DNA of 64,000 bases from Oligoflexia bacterium (lineage in GTDB: Bacteria; Bdellovibrionota; Bacteriovoracia; Bacteriovoracales; Bacteriovoracaceae). Below the pieces are notes generated by a model. It ran no database searches. It was not told where the DNA came from and was given only the letters and a program-made list of their open reading frames with translations. The position numbers and the translations under genes were made by a program. Below are positions 26,406 to 36,990 of this stretch, piece by piece. The stretch lies in contig JAAEST010000045.1 of assembly GCA_024229115.1 (NCBI GenBank), positions 1 to 64,000 on the forward strand, in the 5' to 3' direction. How positions within the stretch are numbered: position 1 is the stretch's first letter; every line of letters begins with the position of its first letter.

Positions 26406-28532
26406 TTAACCAATCACCTTATTGATTTCTTCAAGAATAGCTCTTGCACTATCAAGTATTGGTGTTCCAGGTCCAAAAATTCCTTTGACACCAGCTTTGT
26501 TTAAAAAATCATAATCTTGTTTAGGAATAACTCCGCCAACAATGACAATAATATCTTCAGCTTTTTGTTTCTTAAGCTCAGCAATTAAGTCGGGAACAAG
26601 TGTCTTGTGACCAGCGGCTAGTGAAGAGACACCGATGACATGAACATCATTTTCAATTGCTTGCTTGGCAACTTCTTCTGGTGTTGAGAAAAGGGGAGAA
26701 AGATCAATGTCGAAACCAATATCTGCATAAGCTGTAGCAACAATTTTTGCACCACGATCATGACCATCTTGACCCATTTTGGCGACAAGCATTCTTGGAC
26801 GACGACCATGCTCAGAAATAAAATTTTCAATATCACCTTTTAGCACTTTCCAATCCTCATCTGTTTCATAAGCTGAACCATAAACACCTGAAACAGTTTG
26901 TGAGTTAGCATTGTAGCGCCCCCAGTGTTTCTCAAGTGCATATGTAATCTCTCCAATAGAACATTTAGCTCTTGCAGCTTTCACAGCTAGATCAAGACCA
27001 TTTCCATTACCGCTTTGAGCATACTCTTCGAGATCTGCAAGAGCTTTATCTACAGCAGCTTGATCACGGTTAGATCTAAGAGTATTAAGTCTTTCTAATT
27101 GTGATTTTAACACAGCTTCATTATCAATTTCTAAAATTTCAATTTCGTCTTCTTTTTCAAGTTTATACTTATTCACACCAACAATAGTGTCAGTCCCCTT
27201 ATCAATTTTAGCTTGTTTTAAAGCTGCAGACTTTTCGATATTAAGTTTTGGGATGCCTTTTTCAATGGCCTTTACCATTCCTCCAAGTTCATCAACTTCT
27301 TTCATGATTTCTTTTGCTCTTGTCGCAATATCTTGTGTGAGCTTTTCCATCATATATGATCCACCCCAAGGGTCGACAACACTAGTAATTCCAGTTTCTT
27401 CTTGAAGAATAAGTTGAGTGTTTCTAGCAATTCTTGCAGAAAACTCAGTCGGTAGTGCAATGGCTTCATCAAAACTATTTGTATGAAGAGATTGAGTTCC
27501 ACCAAATACCGCAGCCATAGCTTCAATAGTTGTTCTTACAACATTGTTATATGGGTCTTGTTCAGTAAGTGACCATCCTGAAGTTTGGCAGTGAGTTCTA
27601 AGCATTTTAGATTTTTCAGACTTAGGATTATATTTTTCAATAATTTCAGACCAAAGCATTCTTGCAGCTCTTAACTTTGCAATCTCCATGTAAAAGTTCA
27701 TTCCAATTCCAAAGAAGAAAGATAGTCTAGGAGCGAAAGCATCAATATCAAGTCCAGCATTAAGGGCCGTCTCAACATATTCTTTCCCATCAGCAAGAGT
27801 GTAAGCTAATTCAAGAGCTGCATCAGCTCCAGCTTCCTGCATGTGATAACCAGAAATAGAGATGCTATTGAACTTCGGCATATTTTCTGCGGTATAAGCA
27901 ATAATATCGCTGATAACTTTAATCGAAGGAGTCGGTGGAAAGATATAGGTATTTCTCACCATAAATTCTTTGAGAATATCATTTTGAATTGTTCCACTTA
28001 GTTTATCTTGTGAAACACCTTGTTCTTCAGCGGCGACGATATAGTTAGCAAGAATTGGAAGAACAGCCCCATTCATCGTCATAGATACTGAAACTTTATC
28101 TAGTGGAATAGAGTTGAAGAGAATTTTCATATCTTCAACACTATCGATAGCTACACCAGCTTTACCAACATCGCCTTTTACTCTCGGGTGATCTGAATCG
28201 TATCCCCTATGAGTGGCAAGATCAAAAGCAACGGAGACTCCTTGGCCACCAGCTGCGAGAGCTTTTTTATAAAAAGCATTTGATTCTTCAGCAGTAGAAA
28301 ATCCAGCATATTGTCTAATAGTCCAAGGACGACCAGCATACATTGTTGCTCGAGGTCCACGAACAAAGGGAGCAAAACCTGGAAGTGAATCTAAGTGGTC
28401 AAGGTCGTTTAGATCTTCTTTAGTGTAGAGAGGTTTGATATCAATATTTTCAGGAGAAGTTTTTGTTAAATCTTCTACTGGTTTACCTTTACGTTCTTTT
28501 TCAGCTAACTGTTTCCAATTATCTAAACTCAT
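26406..28532 (-). CDS. scpA: Methylmalonyl-CoA mutase, catalytic chain
   Basis: The 708-residue mutase rearranges methylmalonyl-CoA to succinyl-CoA with adenosylcobalamin. The N-terminal TIM barrel shows [65 protein letters not shown]; the C-terminal B12 domain has the cobalt-ligand motif DGHDRG (DxHxxG) followed by [14 protein letters not shown] and a GG loop. These are given here as separate phrases only for recognition. One chain carries both domains, so no small subunit is needed. With the carboxylase at 16925-20441 it gives most of the propionate route; an epimerase is not in the window. Confidence 0.96.
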   Translation of the reverse strand: MSLDNWKQLAEKERKGKPVEDLTKTSPENIDIKPLYTKEDLNDLDHLDSLPGFAPFVRGPRATMYAGRPWTIRQYAGFSTAEESNAFYKKALAAGGQGVSVAFDLATHRGYDSDHPRVKGDVGKAGVAIDSVEDMKILFNSIPLDKVSVSMTMNGAVLPILANYIVAAEEQGVSQDKLSGTIQNDILKEFMVRNTYIFPPTPSIKVISDIIAYTAENMPKFNSISISGYHMQEAGADAALELAYTLADGKEYVETALNAGLDIDAFAPRLSFFFGIGMNFYMEIAKLRAARMLWSEIIEKYNPKSEKSKMLRTHCQTSGWSLTEQDPYNNVVRTTIEAMAAVFGGTQSLHTNSFDEAIALPTEFSARIARNTQLILQEETGITSVVDPWGGSYMMEKLTQDIATRAKEIMKEVDELGGMVKAIEKGIPKLNIEKSAALKQAKIDKGTDTIVGVNKYKLEKEDEIEILEIDNEAVLKSQLERLNTLRSNRDQAAVDKALADLEEYAQSGNGNGLDLAVKAARAKCSIGEITYALEKHWGRYNANSQTVSGVYGSAYETDEDWKVLKGDIENFISEHGRRPRMLVAKMGQDGHDRGAKIVATAYADIGFDIDLSPLFSTPEEVAKQAIENDVHVIGVSSLAAGHKTLVPDLIAELKKQKAEDIIVIVGGVIPKQDYDFLNKAGVKGIFGPGTPILDSARAILEEINKVIG

Positions 28533-28553
28533 AGTTCTTACCCTTTACTCACC

Positions 28554-28580
28554 CTTATAATGATGTGGTCAACCTATCAA
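28554..28580 (-). promoter_or_regulatory. Possible promoter of the mutase-meaB pair
   Basis: On the minus strand TTGATA (28580-28575) and TATAAG (28559-28554) are 15 bases apart, with TTTGAT at 16 as an alternative -35. The -10 is good and lies 22 bases before the mutase ATG. Spacing is short, so confidence is limited. Confidence 0.35.
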
Positions 28581-28715
28581 AACTGTCTCATAAGTGCCAA
28601 TAATTACTGATTTATATTCGAATTTTCAAGAGGTTAGCTACACAAATCTAGGAATAAAATACCCGGTAAATGAGTATTTTCATCCAATGATAAAATAGTA
28701 AGAGATGGAGGTGTT

Positions 28716-29270
28716 GTGACGAAAGCTAATTCCAAAGAATCTAACCTTATCGAGTCTGCTTCATTGCAAGGCTATTTCTTCGATCAACTTCATTCAGTGA
28801 ATGAAAAATCAATTTCCCCGCTCCCAAAAGAAGCACTTTTCTATAGTTCTATCGTTATGGATAAAATGGGGGAAAGTAGTGAGTACTTTGATATTAGAGA
28901 AGGAAAAGTAAGAGAGAAAGTTCTAGGAATGAAGCTTTTAGAAGCAACTCACTTATCAACGGAAAAGAGAAAAAGAGTTTATCAAGATATTGGTGACACT
29001 GCTCTTCTGCTTTGCGGTTATTTTTCTCAAAGCCTTAATCAGAAAATTGTGGATGAAAGTTACTATCAAAAATTAGGTGTTCAGGCCTATAGTCATTTGA
29101 ATAACATTGTTCCAGAAGTTTATGATATTGCTTCTTTTTTTGAAAAGATGTCACATTCATTTAGTCGAATCACTCAGTTAATGAGTGTCGTGAGTCAGAA
29201 CTTAATGAGTAATGACCCACATGAAAATCTCTTAATAATTGTTGATCCAACGAAGATAAAAGCAAGCTAG
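28716..29270 (+). CDS. Conserved-looking protein of unknown function
   Basis: I do not recognise this 184-residue protein. It has no signal peptide or membrane segment and appears mostly helical. Charged and hydrophobic residues alternate normally and codon use matches its neighbours, so it looks like a real cytosolic protein. A GTG start is supported by GGAGGT (28707-28712), though the spacing of three bases is short. It stands alone, divergent from the mutase and convergent with the M16 peptidase, whose stop is only six bases away. Confidence 0.75.
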   Translation: MTKANSKESNLIESASLQGYFFDQLHSVNEKSISPLPKEALFYSSIVMDKMGESSEYFDIREGKVREKVLGMKLLEATHLSTEKRKRVYQDIGDTALLLCGYFSQSLNQKIVDESYYQKLGVQAYSHLNNIVPEVYDIASFFEKMSHSFSRITQLMSVVSQNLMSNDPHENLLIIVDPTKIKAS

Positions 29271-29276
29271 TTTCAA

Positions 29277-31841
29277 TTAATTTTTTCGTCCAACAATAAC
29301 AGTATTAAATTTCTTTGAAAGTATTTTCTTAATTCCTTTTTGGAATTCTTCGTAATCAAGTTCTTTAATACGTTTGTTATTTAGATGATAGAAATCAAGA
29401 CCGTGACCTTGAAGAGTTGTGACTGAATAAATATTGGCATAATCATCATTCGTTTGAATATTAAGTAATGCTTGTCCTTCAATCATTTTTTTGATGCGAT
29501 TGAATTCACTTTTATCAAGTCCATTCTCTTTAATTTTGTCGATAATAGCTTTTATTGCCTTGATGGCAGCATCTACTTTGTCATGACCACTGGCCATGTA
29601 GATTCCCCAATATCCCGCTTCCATTGCAGAGAAGTGAATTGGCTGAGCTGCATAGCAAAGACCTTGGCGATCACGAACTTCAACAAAGAGTTCACTACTT
29701 TGTCCAGAAAGCATAGTGGTTAACATTTTCAGATAAACATTCTCTTTCGAGCCAAGAGGCTGACTTGGAATTCCATAGAAAATTTGAGTTTGTTCACGAT
29801 CAAACTCAATAAACTCATAGCCATTTGTGATAGGCTTTAATTTTTTCTTTATCAGTTTCTTTTCGGTGCGTGGCTTTAATTGATCAAGAACTGGTTGAAG
29901 TTTCTCGATAACTTCTTCAAGTTCTTTGTCTCCACAATAAGTGAAAAGTATCTCTTTCGTTTTAAGACTTGATTGATGTTTTTCTGTAATTGCTTTTTTC
30001 GTGAGTTTCTTGATCGTTGTCGGTGTCCCTTGAATATTCATCGCATAAGGATGACCATTAAAATGCATTTGACTGACTTTCTTAAAACATTGCTTGATTG
30101 GGTCTTCTGTTTGATTTTCTAAGTTACGAAGAGTTATTTCTTTTTCATGCTTTACTCTTTCATTAGGAAAATCAGGTTTTAATAGTGTTCCACAAAAATG
30201 AAACATCAGTTCATCAAAATGTTCACTTTGGCCATGCATAGTAAGACCATAAGCATTCTTCCCTGAAAAACCAGAAAGACTAGCACTTCGATCTTCAAGA
30301 GTTGCCTTGAATTTTTTATATGGAATTTTGCTATGTCCTTTAGAGAGAACAGCACTCATCACTTGATAAATTCCATTGTTATTCTTATTTTCTTCTGTGA
30401 TACCACCTTTAATATATGCGTGGGCAACAAAAGTAGGATTCATAGTATTTTGACGATAAAGAAGCTTAATACCTTTCTTTAAAGTATAGCATTTTACCTG
30501 CGGATCAAACTTTGAAGTTTGAACTTTATATTTTGATTTTGCTGGACTTGTTACTTTCTTTTGAAGAGTTGCCAGTTTCTTTTGAAAAGCTTCAATATCT
30601 TTCTTCGCGGGTTCAAGTTTAACTTCTTTTGGAAGTTGAAGACTAATATGAGTTGGCTTTCCAAAAACACTTTTAATAGCATTATTAACTTTAGCTTTGG
30701 TTGATTTTTTGATGTTTTCAATAAATTCTTCTTCACCATTAATATCACCAGTTTGTGCAAAAGAATGTCCCAGGCTAAATGAAAAAGACTCCAACGACTC
30801 CATATCGTAGACTTTTGAGGCAATATATTGATTCTTAATTTTAGATAATTCCTGATCAGAGAAACCTTCATCAACGGCATTGTTAATAACTTGATAAACT
30901 CTGCCTAGAACTTTCTTAAGATGACTAGGTGGAAATACAACTCTAATGAAGTGAACACCACCGTCATTCATAAACATAGTTGAACCAGCACAACTGTTGG
31001 CTAGACTATCTTTGGCCACAAGGCCTTGATAGAGTCTTGAAGATTCACCATGTCCAAGACAATTGATTGCAAGATCTTCTTCAACAGCAATCTTTTGTCT
31101 AAACTCAGGTGCCTGAATACAAAGTGTCAGCTGACCCATTCGAACATCTTTATGATGAACTTCATTCGTCGATTTATTTTTTAATTTAAATTTGGGAAAT
31201 TTTGACTCTGGACCTTCAGGCATTTTGAAGCTCTCAATCGTTTTAATAATATCTTCTTTTTGATTGAGATCACCAGAGACTACAAGGAGTGCATTCGAAA
31301 GATTGTAGAAATTACTTCTGAAATCTTTTAATTGCTCTTGAGTAAAATTTAAGATTGTATCTTCTCTTCCTAAAATAGGATGAGCATATCCTCCAGTAAA
31401 AGAAGACTTCTGAAGTTTATGAAAACTATATTGTCCTGGATTATCAATTGATCTTCTGTATTCTTCAAAAACAACTTGTCTCTCTGGAAGAAGGTCATCC
31501 ATTTTGAACTGCGGGTTTGAAACCATGTCCATCAAGATTTCAGTTGTATTCTTTAAATAACTATTAGGAGTGTTGATATAGTAACAAGTGTAATCAAAAG
31601 AAGTGAAAGCATTAATTTCACCACCGAAAGATTCAACTTCATGAGCAATAGCAGAACCAGGTCTCTTTTCTGTTCCCTTAAAAAACATATGTTCTAAGAA
31701 GTGAGCAATACCTTCATTCGAATTTTCTTCTAATGCACTACCTGCACGAAACCAAATCTGTACAGAAGCAGCAGTGCTTCCTGGAGAGTCGATGAAAAGA
31801 GTTTTTAAGTTATTATTAAGAGTACGAATTTCATTTTGCAT
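29277..31841 (-). CDS. M16-family zinc metallopeptidase, two-unit form
   Basis: The 854-residue protein has two M16 units. The first holds the inverted zinc motif HFLEH (H47, E50, H51) within EGIAHFLEHMFFKGT and the GGEINAFTSFDYTCYY strand; the second (from about residue 440) lacks it and ends with RDRQGLCYAAQP, the usual substrate-closing half. Such pitrilysin-type proteins cut unfolded peptides. No signal peptide is visible, so it is probably cytosolic unless exported another way. It is longer than the common 420-residue bacterial forms. No operon partner is seen. Confidence 0.9.
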   Translation of the reverse strand: MQNEIRTLNNNLKTLFIDSPGSTAASVQIWFRAGSALEENSNEGIAHFLEHMFFKGTEKRPGSAIAHEVESFGGEINAFTSFDYTCYYINTPNSYLKNTTEILMDMVSNPQFKMDDLLPERQVVFEEYRRSIDNPGQYSFHKLQKSSFTGGYAHPILGREDTILNFTQEQLKDFRSNFYNLSNALLVVSGDLNQKEDIIKTIESFKMPEGPESKFPKFKLKNKSTNEVHHKDVRMGQLTLCIQAPEFRQKIAVEEDLAINCLGHGESSRLYQGLVAKDSLANSCAGSTMFMNDGGVHFIRVVFPPSHLKKVLGRVYQVINNAVDEGFSDQELSKIKNQYIASKVYDMESLESFSFSLGHSFAQTGDINGEEEFIENIKKSTKAKVNNAIKSVFGKPTHISLQLPKEVKLEPAKKDIEAFQKKLATLQKKVTSPAKSKYKVQTSKFDPQVKCYTLKKGIKLLYRQNTMNPTFVAHAYIKGGITEENKNNNGIYQVMSAVLSKGHSKIPYKKFKATLEDRSASLSGFSGKNAYGLTMHGQSEHFDELMFHFCGTLLKPDFPNERVKHEKEITLRNLENQTEDPIKQCFKKVSQMHFNGHPYAMNIQGTPTTIKKLTKKAITEKHQSSLKTKEILFTYCGDKELEEVIEKLQPVLDQLKPRTEKKLIKKKLKPITNGYEFIEFDREQTQIFYGIPSQPLGSKENVYLKMLTTMLSGQSSELFVEVRDRQGLCYAAQPIHFSAMEAGYWGIYMASGHDKVDAAIKAIKAIIDKIKENGLDKSEFNRIKKMIEGQALLNIQTNDDYANIYSVTTLQGHGLDFYHLNNKRIKELDYEEFQKGIKKILSKKFNTVIVGRKN

Positions 31842-31926
31842 TATGTGTTAAACCTTAATCGAGTTTTCTAATAGTGATCAATATTATAGTCTTTGATAAG
31901 GTCTAACTCCACTAAAAAGGAACGTC

Positions 31927-33021
31927 TTGAAGCCTGTAGAGTCTATTTATTTACATTTTCCTTTCTGCAGACATCGCTGTAACTATTGTGACTTTTTTAA
32001 ACAAGTTCCAGAAGATAAAGATCAGTCTTTCACAAGCTTTGAATCACAATTTCTTGAATCTTTTGATGTTCATAAGAAATTTCTGGCTGATTATGATTAT
32101 CAGTTTATGCCTCTTAAAACACTTTATATCGGAGGAGGGACACCAAGTCTTTGGGGATCTCGTGGTGCAGAGTTCTTGGCCGATCTTTTTGCTAAGGAAG
32201 GAGTTACTTTCGACAAAGATTGTGAATTTACTCTTGAGGTTAATCCTGGAACATGGACAGAGGAATCTCTCCAGAGTTGGATTGATATTGGAGTGAATCG
32301 TTTTTCTCTTGGTGTACAAAGTCTTGATTCACGATTTATGAAGGCCTTAGATCGAGTTCATTCTCTTAATGATGCATTAAATACTATTGAGTTCTTCTCT
32401 CAAAAGAAATGGAACTACAGTGTTGATTTTATGTTGGGGCTTCCTTATTCAGTTGAATGGAACAGAGATATTGAAAAAGAATTGAACGAAATTTTAAAGT
32501 TTAGTCCTAATCATCTGAGCCTTTATATTTTAACTGTGAAAGAAAACTATCCTCACTTTGATAAACTGCCAGATGATGAATTTATCTCGCGAGAATATTT
32601 AAAAGTCTCTGATATCCTTGCTAGTAAGGGGATGCATCATTATGAAGTATCAAACTTTTCAAAACCTGGCCTTGAATCAAAACACAATCTTCGCTATTGG
32701 GAATCATTAACTGTTGGGGCAATTGGGCCAAGTGCAACAGGTTTTCTATTTGAAGATAAGATTAGATATAAATGGAAAACCAAGTCGTCCGAATTTGAAA
32801 CTGAAGTTTTAACTGAAGAAGAGTATCAATTAGAAAAAGTTTATATGAAGTTGAGAACGAATCTTCTATTAGATTCAAAAGAGCTTGATATAGATGATGA
32901 AATTCTTAGAAAGTGGAGCGAGCTATCCTATATAAAGCATGTTTCAACAGCTAAGTTTCAGGTGACATCACAAGGGTTCTTGATGCTTGACAGCATGATG
33001 GGCGATCTCTTTAAAGAGTGA
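31927..33021 (+). CDS. hemW: HemW-like radical SAM protein (heme chaperone family)
   Basis: The 364-residue protein starts SIYLHFPFCRHRCNYCDFF with the radical-SAM cysteines C14, C18 and C21, followed by LKTLYIGGGTPSLW, NRFSLGVQSLD and SVDFMLGLPYS. This is the HemN/HemW family; the residues and the missing N-terminal substrate part favour HemW, a heme-handling protein, over true coproporphyrinogen dehydrogenase. The start is TTG with AAGGA upstream; the next in-frame ATG would remove the cysteine motif. The next gene is grpE, as hemW or hrcA often is. Confidence 0.87.
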   Translation: MKPVESIYLHFPFCRHRCNYCDFFKQVPEDKDQSFTSFESQFLESFDVHKKFLADYDYQFMPLKTLYIGGGTPSLWGSRGAEFLADLFAKEGVTFDKDCEFTLEVNPGTWTEESLQSWIDIGVNRFSLGVQSLDSRFMKALDRVHSLNDALNTIEFFSQKKWNYSVDFMLGLPYSVEWNRDIEKELNEILKFSPNHLSLYILTVKENYPHFDKLPDDEFISREYLKVSDILASKGMHHYEVSNFSKPGLESKHNLRYWESLTVGAIGPSATGFLFEDKIRYKWKTKSSEFETEVLTEEEYQLEKVYMKLRTNLLLDSKELDIDDEILRKWSELSYIKHVSTAKFQVTSQGFLMLDSMMGDLFKE

Positions 33022-33079
33022 AAAACCTCTTAATAATTAGGCACTTACGGCCACGCGAAAAAACTTTCAAATCATAACA

Positions 33080-33107
33080 TTGACAATAATATAAAGCATC
33101 CCATCTT
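33080..33107 (+). promoter_or_regulatory. Possible heat-shock-type promoter of grpE-dnaK
   Basis: TTGACA (33080-33085) is followed after 14 bases by CCCATCTT (33100-33107). The second box resembles the sigma-32 -10 consensus CCCCATNT and the spacing fits. A vegetative reading (TTGACA, 17 bases, ATCTTA) is also possible. No CIRCE operator of the HrcA type is present. Confidence 0.45.
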
Positions 33108-33152
33108 AAGTTCTGGAAACAGAATAACCAGTACTTGTTGGAGTTATAAGAA

Positions 33153-33728
33153 ATGAATACTGATGGAAACGAGGATGTAAAAGTGGACGAGAACGTTGAG
33201 ATCGAGATCGAGACTGAAGCTACTGCGGAAACTGAAACAAATTCTGAAATTGACAACGCTGAGGATAATGTTGAGGTTTTAGATTCACAAGAAAAGCAAG
33301 AGGATGATTTTAAAGAGAAGTATTATTACCTTGCGGCTGAAATGGACAATCTAAGAAAGAGATTTGACCGTGAAAAAGAAGGCCTGCTTAAATTTGGTAG
33401 TGAGAAGATCTTAGGTTCTCTTATTGAAGTTGTAGATAATCTGGATAGAACGATTGATGCTACTTCAGGTGAAACAGATGAAAAAGTTGTAAAGATTGTG
33501 GAAGGAATTGAAATGGTTCGTAAGCAATTTTTAGATGTTTTAAAAAATAATGGTTTAGAAAGAGTTGAGGCCTTAGGAAAAACATTTGATCCTAATTTTC
33601 ATGAGGCTCTTTCACAGGTGGCTGACGATACTAAACAAGATGAAGAGATCGTTCAGGAATACCAAAAAGGTTATGTTCTTAATGGAAGACTTTTAAGAGC
33701 AGCAAAAGTAGTAATAGCAAAAAATTAA
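33153..33728 (+). CDS. grpE: GrpE, nucleotide-exchange factor of DnaK
   Basis: GrpE (191 residues) releases ADP from DnaK. The first 50 residues are strongly acidic and disordered; then comes the long helix (EKYYYLAAEMDNLRKRFDREKEG) and the C-terminal beta domain ending GYVLNGRLLRAAKVVIAKN, typical for the family. It is separated from hemW by a 131-base gap with a heat-shock-like promoter, and lies 19 bases before dnaK. Confidence 0.96.
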   Translation: MNTDGNEDVKVDENVEIEIETEATAETETNSEIDNAEDNVEVLDSQEKQEDDFKEKYYYLAAEMDNLRKRFDREKEGLLKFGSEKILGSLIEVVDNLDRTIDATSGETDEKVVKIVEGIEMVRKQFLDVLKNNGLERVEALGKTFDPNFHEALSQVADDTKQDEEIVQEYQKGYVLNGRLLRAAKVVIAKN

Positions 33729-33747
33729 TTTATAGAAGGAGTTCATC

Positions 33748-35673
33748 ATGGGAAAAATTATTGGAATTGACTTAGGTACAACTAACTCATGTGTTGCTGT
33801 ATTAGAAGACGGAACATATAAAATTATACCAAACGCAGAAGGGCATAATACTACGCCATCTGTAATTGCTTTTGGTAAAGACGACGAAGTTCTTGTAGGA
33901 CAGGTTGCTAAAAGACAAGCTGTTACTAATCCTACGAAAACTTTATACGGTATTAAAAGACTAATCGGAAGAAAAGCGGACGCTCCAGAAGTTAAGAAAT
34001 TTCTAGAAGTTGCTCCATTTGATATTCTTGCCAATAAAAACGGAGATGCTTGGGTAAAAGTTGATGGTCAGGAAATGGCTCCTCAAGAAATCTCTGCAAA
34101 GGTTTTAGCTAAGATGAAGAAGTCTGCCGAAGACTACTTAGGTGAAACAGTTTCTGAAGCAGTAATTACAGTACCTGCATACTTTAACGATGCTCAGAGG
34201 CAAGCGACGAAAGATGCCGGTAGAATTGCTGGACTTGAAGTAAAAAGAATTATCAACGAGCCAACGGCTGCTGCTCTTGCCTACGGGTTAGACTCTAAAA
34301 CAGATAAGAATATCGCGGTATTCGACCTTGGTGGTGGTACTTTCGATATCTCAATTCTTGAAATCACTTCCGATGGTGTATTCGAAGTAAAAGCAACGAA
34401 CGGAGATACTTTCCTTGGTGGGGAAGACTTCGATGAAGCAATTATTGAATGGCTTGCAGAAGAGTTTAAAAAGCAAGAAGGAATTGATCTTAAGAAAGAT
34501 CAAATGGCCCTACAAAGATTAAAAGAAGCTGCCGAGAAAGCGAAGCATGAGCTTTCAAATGTAACTTCAACGAATATTAATCTTCCGTTTATTACGGCTG
34601 ACCAGTCAGGTCCTAAACACTTAACTTTAGATCTTTCGAGAGCGAAGTTTGAAGATCTTATTGGAAACTTATTAAGTAGAGTTAAAGCTCCATGTGAGAC
34701 ATGTATTACTGACTCTGGTTTAACAAAGAATGAGATTCATGAAGTAATTCTTGTTGGTGGATCGACTAGAATCCCTCTTGTTCAAGAAAGAGTAAAAGAA
34801 ATCTTTGGAAAAGAACCTTCAAAAGGTGTTAACCCTGATGAAGTTGTTGCTTCTGGTGCTGCCATCCAGGGTGGTGTATTAGCTGGTGACGTAAAAGACG
34901 TTCTTCTTCTTGACGTAACTCCGTTATCACTAGGGATTGAAACTCTTGGTGGAGTTATGACTAAGATTATTGAGAAAAACACAACGATTCCTACTAAGAA
35001 ATCACAAGTTTTCTCTACAGCTCAAGATAATCAACCAGCAGTATCAATTCACGTTCTTCAAGGTGAAAGAGAGTTCTCAAAAGATAACAAGACACTTGGA
35101 CGTTTTGATCTAACAGGAATTTCTCCAGCTCCAAGAGGAGTACCTCAAATCGAAGTAACTTTTGATATCGATGCTAACGGTATTGTAAATGTTAATGCTG
35201 TAGATAAAGCTACTGGTCAATCTCAAGAGATTAAGATTACTGCAGGTTCAGGTCTTACTGATGAAGAGATTGAAAAAATGGTTAAAGAAGCTGAGCTTCA
35301 TAAAGAAGAAGATCAAAAGAGAAGAGAAGTTATCGATACTAGAAATAGTTTAGATGCTATGATTCTTGCTTGTGAAAAAACAATTAAAGAAGGTGAAGGA
35401 AAAATTTCTGATGCTTCAAAAGGTGAGCTTGAAGAAGCAATCACTGAAGCAAAGACTAAGCTTGAAAGTGAAAATATTGATGAGCTAAAAGCTGCTACAG
35501 AAAGACTTCAAAACGTATCTCATAAAGTTGCGACAGAAATGTATCAACAAGCAGGTGGACAGCCTGGAGCAGAAGGTGCTGCTGGAGCTGGGCCTGAGGC
35601 CGGTGCTGGAGCAGGTGCTGAGCAAAAGAAAGATGATGATGACGTTGTAGACGCTGACTTTAAGGAAGTTTAA
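33748..35673 (+). CDS. dnaK: DnaK, Hsp70 chaperone
   Basis: DnaK (641 residues) holds unfolded proteins in an ATP-driven cycle. The ATPase domain opens with [15 protein letters not shown] and has [13 protein letters not shown]; the linker [19 protein letters not shown] leads to the substrate domain, and the tail is a Gly/Ala-rich stretch ending [13 protein letters not shown], the typical bacterial end that binds co-chaperones. AGAAGGAG precedes the ATG. A terminator-like hairpin separates it from dnaJ. Confidence 0.98.
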   Translation: MGKIIGIDLGTTNSCVAVLEDGTYKIIPNAEGHNTTPSVIAFGKDDEVLVGQVAKRQAVTNPTKTLYGIKRLIGRKADAPEVKKFLEVAPFDILANKNGDAWVKVDGQEMAPQEISAKVLAKMKKSAEDYLGETVSEAVITVPAYFNDAQRQATKDAGRIAGLEVKRIINEPTAAALAYGLDSKTDKNIAVFDLGGGTFDISILEITSDGVFEVKATNGDTFLGGEDFDEAIIEWLAEEFKKQEGIDLKKDQMALQRLKEAAEKAKHELSNVTSTNINLPFITADQSGPKHLTLDLSRAKFEDLIGNLLSRVKAPCETCITDSGLTKNEIHEVILVGGSTRIPLVQERVKEIFGKEPSKGVNPDEVVASGAAIQGGVLAGDVKDVLLLDVTPLSLGIETLGGVMTKIIEKNTTIPTKKSQVFSTAQDNQPAVSIHVLQGEREFSKDNKTLGRFDLTGISPAPRGVPQIEVTFDIDANGIVNVNAVDKATGQSQEIKITAGSGLTDEEIEKMVKEAELHKEEDQKRREVIDTRNSLDAMILACEKTIKEGEGKISDASKGELEEAITEAKTKLESENIDELKAATERLQNVSHKVATEMYQQAGGQPGAEGAAGAGPEAGAGAGAEQKKDDDDVVDADFKEV

Positions 35674-35691
35674 TCTCTAAGTATAATTATC

Positions 35692-35728
35692 CTAAGGCCT
35701 CTCTTTATCGGGAGGCCTTAGTTATTTT
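35692..35728 (+). terminator. Hairpin between dnaK and dnaJ
   Basis: CTAAGGCCTCTC (35692-35703) pairs with GGGAGGCCTTAG (35710-35721), 12 pairs with one T-G, six-base loop, then TTATTTT. It can end most dnaK transcripts and lower dnaJ output, since dnaJ starts only 12 bases later and has no other visible promoter. Confidence 0.75.
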
Positions 35729-35739
35729 AGGAAAAACAA

Positions 35740-36870
35740 ATGAGTAAAAGAGATTATTATCAGGTACTAGGAGTTGAGAAATCTTCTTCTAAAGATGAAA
35801 TTAAAAAAGCTTACCGAAAGCTTGCAATGAAGTATCACCCTGATAGAAACCCAGATGATGCTGAAGCAGAAGCAAAATTTAAAGAAGCCAGTGAAGCTGC
35901 GGAAGTTCTTTTAAATGATGAGAAAAAACAAAGATACGATCAGTTTGGACACGCAGGCGTAGACGGACAAGGTGGTGGCTTTGGCGGAGGTTTCCAAGGT
36001 GGTGACTTTGGAGATCTTGGTGATATTTTTGGAGACATCTTTGGAGATATTCTAGGAGGAGGTCGCCGCGGTGGTGGTCGTCGTCGTAGAGGACGTCCTG
36101 GAAACGATCTTCAAATGGCCGTTGATATTACTTTTGAAGAGGCGGCTTTTGGTATTGAGAAGAATATTAATCTTTCACGCTTTGTAGAGTGTAAGGAATG
36201 TAATGGTAGTGGTGCTGAAAAAGGTTCATCACCAACAAACTGTGATATGTGCCATGGAGCTGGGGAAGTAAGACGTCAGCAAGGTTTCTTTACGGTTGCT
36301 ACGACATGTCCTAAGTGTCAGGGATCGGGGCAAATTATTACTAATCCTTGTAAGCCATGTAGTGGACAAGGAAGAAATAAGAAGAAAGTCGAGCTTGAAG
36401 TGAAAATTCCAGCAGGGATTGATGATGGCCAAAGGTTAAAACTTTCTGGTGAAGGTGATTCTGGAACACAAGGTGCACCTTCTGGTGATCTCTATGTTGT
36501 GATTAATATCAATGAGCATGACTTCTTTGAAAGAGATGGTTTTGATGTTCATTGCCAAGTTCCTATCAGCTTTTCACAGGCCACTTTAGGTGCAGAGATT
36601 GAAGTTCCTACTTTAACTGGGAAAGTGAAAGTTGATCTTCCGGAAGGAACTCAGTCTGGAAAGAAAATGAGGCTTAAAGGAAAAGGAATTCAGAGACTTG
36701 GTGGCTATGGACAAGGTGATCAGATTTTAACAATCCATGTTGAAACTCCGACTAAGCTATCAGCTGAACAAAAAGAAATTTTTGAAAGGTTAGCTGAACT
36801 TGAGGGAAGCTCTGGGAGTAACCCAATGAGTCGAGGCTTTTTTGATAAGGTAAAAGACCTATTTCATTAA
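35740..36870 (+). CDS. dnaJ: DnaJ, Hsp40 co-chaperone
   Basis: DnaJ (376 residues) delivers clients to DnaK and triggers its ATPase. The J domain has the HPD motif in MKYHPDRNP; a long Gly/Phe region with [13 protein letters not shown] follows. The zinc region contains four CxxCxGxG repeats: [24 protein letters not shown] and CKPCSGQG. The Arg-rich GF-region end is more basic than usual. It ends ahead of a strong terminator. Confidence 0.98.
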   Translation: MSKRDYYQVLGVEKSSSKDEIKKAYRKLAMKYHPDRNPDDAEAEAKFKEASEAAEVLLNDEKKQRYDQFGHAGVDGQGGGFGGGFQGGDFGDLGDIFGDIFGDILGGGRRGGGRRRRGRPGNDLQMAVDITFEEAAFGIEKNINLSRFVECKECNGSGAEKGSSPTNCDMCHGAGEVRRQQGFFTVATTCPKCQGSGQIITNPCKPCSGQGRNKKKVELEVKIPAGIDDGQRLKLSGEGDSGTQGAPSGDLYVVININEHDFFERDGFDVHCQVPISFSQATLGAEIEVPTLTGKVKVDLPEGTQSGKKMRLKGKGIQRLGGYGQGDQILTIHVETPTKLSAEQKEIFERLAELEGSSGSNPMSRGFFDKVKDLFH

Positions 36871-36902
36871 ATATCGTTTAAAAAGAACAGTTTTAGTTAG
36901 TT

Positions 36903-36928
36903 AAGGGAGCTTGTCGAGCTCCCTTTTT
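36903..36928 (+). terminator. Terminator after dnaJ
   Basis: AGGGAGCT (36904-36911) and AGCTCCCT (36917-36924) form an eight-pair perfect stem with a five-base loop, followed by T's. It closes the grpE-dnaK-dnaJ group. Confidence 0.9.
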
Positions 36929-36954
36929 ACTTTTATGGGATAAGTTACTAAAAT
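36926..36954 (+). promoter_or_regulatory. Probable promoter of the LppC-like lipoprotein gene
   Basis: TTTACT (36926-36931), a 17-base spacer and TAAAAT (36949-36954) form a good vegetative promoter directly after the dnaJ terminator and 36 bases before the ATG at 36991. Confidence 0.5.
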
Positions 36955-36990
36955 ACGGAGTAATAATTATTAAGGAAAGTGGATAAATAT

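Noticed and set aside
33022-33152. CIRCE operator before grpE
   Set aside because: Only a GGCACTT half-like string is found; no matching GAGTGC arm.
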